Positions 61,335 to 64,000 of a stretch of DNA of 64,000 bases are shown here, piece by piece. Origin of the DNA: Paenibacillus marchantiophytorum (lineage in GTDB: Bacteria > Bacillota > Bacilli > Paenibacillales > NBRC-103111). Each line of letters opens with the position of its first letter. Positions within the stretch are counted from its first letter, which is position 1. The notes under the pieces are model-generated. The model made no database searches. It was given only the letters and a program-made list of their open reading frames with translations, and was not told the DNA's origin. The stretch is from the NCBI RefSeq assembly GCF_014640555.1, contig NZ_BMHE01000003.1, forward strand, positions 222,147-286,146, written 5' to 3'. A program made the position numbers and the translations under genes.

Positions 61335-63302
61335 ATGAGATTCAGACAAGTGCATTTAGATTTCCATACCTCAGAAGCAATTGAACACATTGGTGCCCAA
61401 TTTGATAAAAAACAATTTCAGGAAATGCTCAAGCTCGGACATGTGGATTCCATTACGGTCTTCTCCAAATGTCATCATGGATGGGCTTATCATCCTTCTG
61501 CGGTTAATGACATGCATCCAGGGCTTACCTTTGATTTATTGCAAGCGATGATTGAGGCCGCACATGAAATCGATGTGAAAACACCTGTCTACCTTTCAGC
61601 AGGTTTAGATGAAAAACTAGCCCGGAAGCATCCGGAATGGCTGTTTCGCGATCAAACGGATGGCACGAGTTGGGTTAATGGTTTCATGAAACCCGGATAT
61701 CACCTATTTTGCATGAACTCACCTTATCTTGAAATTCTGCTGTCGCAGATCAAAGAGGTCGTTACCAACTATGACGTAGACGGTATCTTTTTGGACATTG
61801 TCGGTGTTAAGAATTGTTATTGTCACAATTGTATTAATTCCTTATTGGAGCAAGGCAAAGATCCACGGGATCCGAACGCTGTGCTCGAATTAGGCGAAAT
61901 GACCTATGCTAATTACACAGCCAGAGTGAACGAAACTATCCATGCAATCAAGCCTGGGACACCTATTTTTCATAATGGAGGGCATATTAGGCGAGGACGT
62001 CGGGATTTAGCTGCGATGAACACACATTTAGAGTTAGAGTCTCTGCCAACAGGGGGTTGGGGTTATGATCATTTCCCTCTCTCTGCACGCTATGTGCAGA
62101 ACTTAGGTTTACCTTATCTCGGGATGACCGGGAAATTTCACACAAGCTGGGGCGAATTTGGCGGATATAAGCATCCGAATGCCCTCAGATATGAAACAGC
62201 TTTAAGCTTGGCTAACGGGGCGCGCTGCTCTATCGGAGATCAACTGCACCCCAGCGGTGTCATGGATGAAGCTACTTACACTTTAATCGGGGCAGCTTAT
62301 CAAGAAGTCCAAGCGAAGGAAGCCTGGTGTGTACAAGCCGACAATGTGGCTGATATTGCTTTATTAAGCCTGGAAGCCGCAGATGCTCATTATGCAGCAG
62401 ACAGCACCAAATTACAATCCGATGCAGGCGCAGTGAGAATGCTCTTGGAAAGCAAGTATCTATTTGATGTTATTGACCTAGATCAACATTTTGATCCATA
62501 CAAAGTTATCATTCTCCCTGACCGCATCGTCATTCATGAAGCTTTAAAGAAGAAATTGCAGGCCTTCCTACTTAACGGCGGCAAACTATTAGCAACTGGT
62601 AAATCGGGATTAGATGATGCGGGTGATGCTTTCGCCATCGACTTAGGCGTGAAATGGGTTTGTGAGAATCCGTACAAACCGGATTACTTCCGTCCTCATT
62701 TTGCGTTAGCGAATCTTAGGAACGCCGCCTTCGTCTTCTATTCACTCGGCCAGAAAATTGAGCTTGACGGTGGCGTGGAATTAGGTCAACGGGAAGACCC
62801 CTATTTCAATCGGGATGTTTTCACCTTTTGCTCACATCAGCATACGCCAAGCCGTCATCATCATGCAGGTCCTGGCATGGTTGAAAGTGCTTCTGGCATT
62901 TATTTTGCCTGGGACGTCTTCGATGATTATGCGAAAATGGGCAGCCTGGCACTCAAGGAATCCGTACAATATGCCTTAGATAAACTTCTTATGGAACATA
63001 AAACCTTACAAACCAATTTGCCCGCACAAGGAATTGCAACATTGACGAAACACATATCGGAGAAGCGATACGTGCAGCATCTGCTCTATGCTTCCCCTGT
63101 CAAACGCGGCAAAGATATCGAGGTCATCGAGGATATTATACCTCTCTATCAAATAAACGTAGCCTTACGAATCCCGGAGGCGGCAACTAGTGTTTATTTA
63201 GCTCCACAGATGGATCCATTGGCTTTCGAGACCAAAGACCAGTTGCTTACCTTTACTGTTCCTAAGCTGGATCTGCATCAAATGGTTGTTATCGAATATT
63301 GA
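61335..63302 (+). CDS. Glycosidase, GH151-like (putative alpha-L-fucosidase)
   Basis: A 655-residue protein without signal peptide. The N-terminal barrel begins RQVHLDFHTSEAIEHIG and contains FSKCHHGWAYHP and VDGIFLDIVGV, where the Asp is a likely catalytic residue. A beta-galactosidase-trimerisation-like domain follows (about 345-420, KVIILPDRIVI), then a beta-rich end. This order and the opening motif fit GH151, a small family first described from Paenibacillus alpha-L-fucosidases; the assignment is from memory. AAAGGAG lies 8 nt before the ATG. The divergent AraC gene is its probable regulator. Confidence 0.8.
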   Translation: MRFRQVHLDFHTSEAIEHIGAQFDKKQFQEMLKLGHVDSITVFSKCHHGWAYHPSAVNDMHPGLTFDLLQAMIEAAHEIDVKTPVYLSAGLDEKLARKHPEWLFRDQTDGTSWVNGFMKPGYHLFCMNSPYLEILLSQIKEVVTNYDVDGIFLDIVGVKNCYCHNCINSLLEQGKDPRDPNAVLELGEMTYANYTARVNETIHAIKPGTPIFHNGGHIRRGRRDLAAMNTHLELESLPTGGWGYDHFPLSARYVQNLGLPYLGMTGKFHTSWGEFGGYKHPNALRYETALSLANGARCSIGDQLHPSGVMDEATYTLIGAAYQEVQAKEAWCVQADNVADIALLSLEAADAHYAADSTKLQSDAGAVRMLLESKYLFDVIDLDQHFDPYKVIILPDRIVIHEALKKKLQAFLLNGGKLLATGKSGLDDAGDAFAIDLGVKWVCENPYKPDYFRPHFALANLRNAAFVFYSLGQKIELDGGVELGQREDPYFNRDVFTFCSHQHTPSRHHHAGPGMVESASGIYFAWDVFDDYAKMGSLALKESVQYALDKLLMEHKTLQTNLPAQGIATLTKHISEKRYVQHLLYASPVKRGKDIEVIEDIIPLYQINVALRIPEAATSVYLAPQMDPLAFETKDQLLTFTVPKLDLHQMVVIEY

Positions 63303-63390
63303 AATGGCGCCTCATCATCCGCAATTACGACTATTACTAGATCAACAACTACAAGAACATCAACAACTAAATCAACTTCAACAACTACTA

Positions 63391-63435
63391 CATCTACAGC
63401 ATCTACAGCATCTACAGCATCTACAGCATCTACAA
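63391..63435. repeat. Five tandem copies of a 9-bp unit
   Basis: (CATCTACAG) repeated five times, the last ending CAA. It lies in a CAA-rich stretch after the glycosidase stop. A 71-codon frame across it is low-complexity Gln/His/Leu and probably not a gene. Confidence 0.85.
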
Positions 63436-63439
63436 CAAC

Positions 63440-63640
63440 GCTCATCGCTTACGAACTGCATGATGCTTATTGAGGTGAAAATGGCTACTTTAAAAATCTA
63501 ACGAATTGAAACAGCGTTATGATGCATTTTTTTGGGGGAATGGTGGTTAATTTCTTGCAATAACGCATCTGGAATTCGTTATCTTTTCAAATTGAACCAT
63601 TTTGATCAAATAAGCGTTACTGAGTTCGTAAGTGCGGGGC
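63440..63640. repeat. Dispersed intergenic repeat, type C, inverted and diverged (locus R10)
   Basis: Contains TACGAACTGCATGATGCTTA, AAAATGGCTACTTT, ATCTAACGAATT and AATAAGCGTTACTGAGTTCG. These are the reverse complements or variants of type C motifs and of the AAAGTAGCCATTTTC spacer. Confidence 0.75.
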
Positions 63641-63644
63641 ATGG

Positions 63645-63830
63645 GGTTTGTGGGTCTGCGGTCTGCGGGTTGCGGGTTACGGTCTGCGGGTCTGCGGGTT
63701 GCGGGTTGCGGTCTGCGCTCTGCGCTCTGCGCTCTGCGGGTTGGGGGTCTGCGGGTTGCGGTCTGCGGTCTGCGGTCTGCGGTCTGCGGTCTGCGGCCTG
63801 CGGTCTGCGCTCTGCGGTCTGCGGTCTGGA
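63645..63830. repeat. Heptamer repeat (TCTGCGG)n with variants
   Basis: About 180 bp of TCTGCGG, GTTGCGG and TCTGCGC heptamers in mixed order. Since 7 and 3 are coprime, all three forward frames encode similar 7-residue repeats (GLRSAVC), and two stay open by chance. I regard it as a noncoding simple-sequence tract. Confidence 0.88.
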
Positions 63831-64000
63831 ATTTGGAATCTGGGGATTCGGGGTCGGGGGTCCGAGTTCGAGTTCGAGGTTCAGGGTTTGGGTGATCTAG
63901 GATTCAGGGGTCGAGCAGAGCTTCAGGGCCTCAGGGCTTCAGTACTTTCCGGCTCCCCCCAAGGCCATAGGCCTTATGGGAGACCCCCCCCCCCCCCTTC
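63831..64000. other. Low-complexity tail with 15-bp palindrome and C14 run
   Basis: G-rich direct repeats (GAGTTCGAGTTCGAGGTTCAGGG type) are followed by AAGGCCATAGGCCTT (63961-63975) and fourteen C (63984-63997). No gene is seen. Confidence 0.6.

Noticed and set aside
63286..63501. Gln/His/Leu-rich ORF after the glycosidase
   Set aside because: Low-complexity translation of the 9-bp repeat, ending in a type C repeat; no SD.
63532..63900. Two overlapping ORFs with GLRSAVC repeats
   Set aside because: Heptamer repeats give the same peptide pattern in every frame; no start signal or independent support.

Overview
The window looks like chromosome of a Gram-positive, spore-former-type bacterium close to Paenibacillus. 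Reasons: secreted enzymes anchored by S-layer homology (SLH) domains, an LplB/LplC-type sugar importer with no ATPase gene next to a YesM/YesN two-component pair, a c-di-AMP (ydaO/yuaA) riboswitch ahead of a LysM-CAP protein, a ComP/ComA-like pair, strong GGAGG ribosome binding sites and frequent TTG/GTG starts. No rRNA, tRNA, CRISPR array, prophage or intact transposase was seen. All family names come from reading motifs by eye, not from searches.

Layout. 0.1-5.2 kb: a ComP/ComA-like sensor pair and an SLH-anchored serine beta-lactamase-like protein. 5.8-10 kb: tatA, a ZIP metal transporter, a Tat-exported two-domain multicopper oxidase, and an ECF sigma factor with a membrane partner. 10-12 kb: an ArsR repressor with three matching operators and a flavoprotein with a Cys-rich tail. 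12.6-17.8 kb: an SDR, a PucR regulator, a DUF917 protein and an NCS1 permease, probably one nucleobase/hydantoin-type catabolic locus. 18.5-28.8 kb: amidohydrolase, double GNAT, AAA ATPase, riboswitch-controlled CAP protein, M20 amidohydrolase with a deleted monooxygenase relic, 2OG-Fe(II) oxygenase, SLH-S9 peptidase and a small membrane protein. 29-33 kb: an iron-siderophore pair (a frameshifted AraC-binding-protein fusion and a lipoprotein) with Fur boxes. 33.8-46.7 kb: a large glycan locus (beta-helix protein, YesN/YesM pair, binding protein, two permeases; divergently a phosphodiesterase-type enzyme, a DUF4091 hydrolase and a metallophosphoesterase). 47-52.6 kb: a tightly overlapped five-gene operon (KAS III, ATP-grasp, SDR-type reductase, metallo-hydrolase, acyl-adenylating ligase), the best candidate for an undescribed biosynthetic pathway. 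53-64 kb: broken FG-GAP protein, BlaI/M56 pair, relics, YebC, kinase-like protein, AraC regulator and a GH151-like glycosidase.

Two themes run through the window. First, gene relics are common: at least seven truncated or frameshifted genes, several invisible as long ORFs. Second, the gaps between genes are filled by a dispersed repeat superfamily: about 20-bp motifs at about 50-bp spacing, in mixed or mirror-image orientation, at ten loci. Two variants (core GAACTACAG-TRCGCTATTT and core GAACTCCAGATGCGCTATTT) share an obvious common core, and one locus holds three head-to-tail copies with an exact 325-bp period. I do not know a described family that matches.
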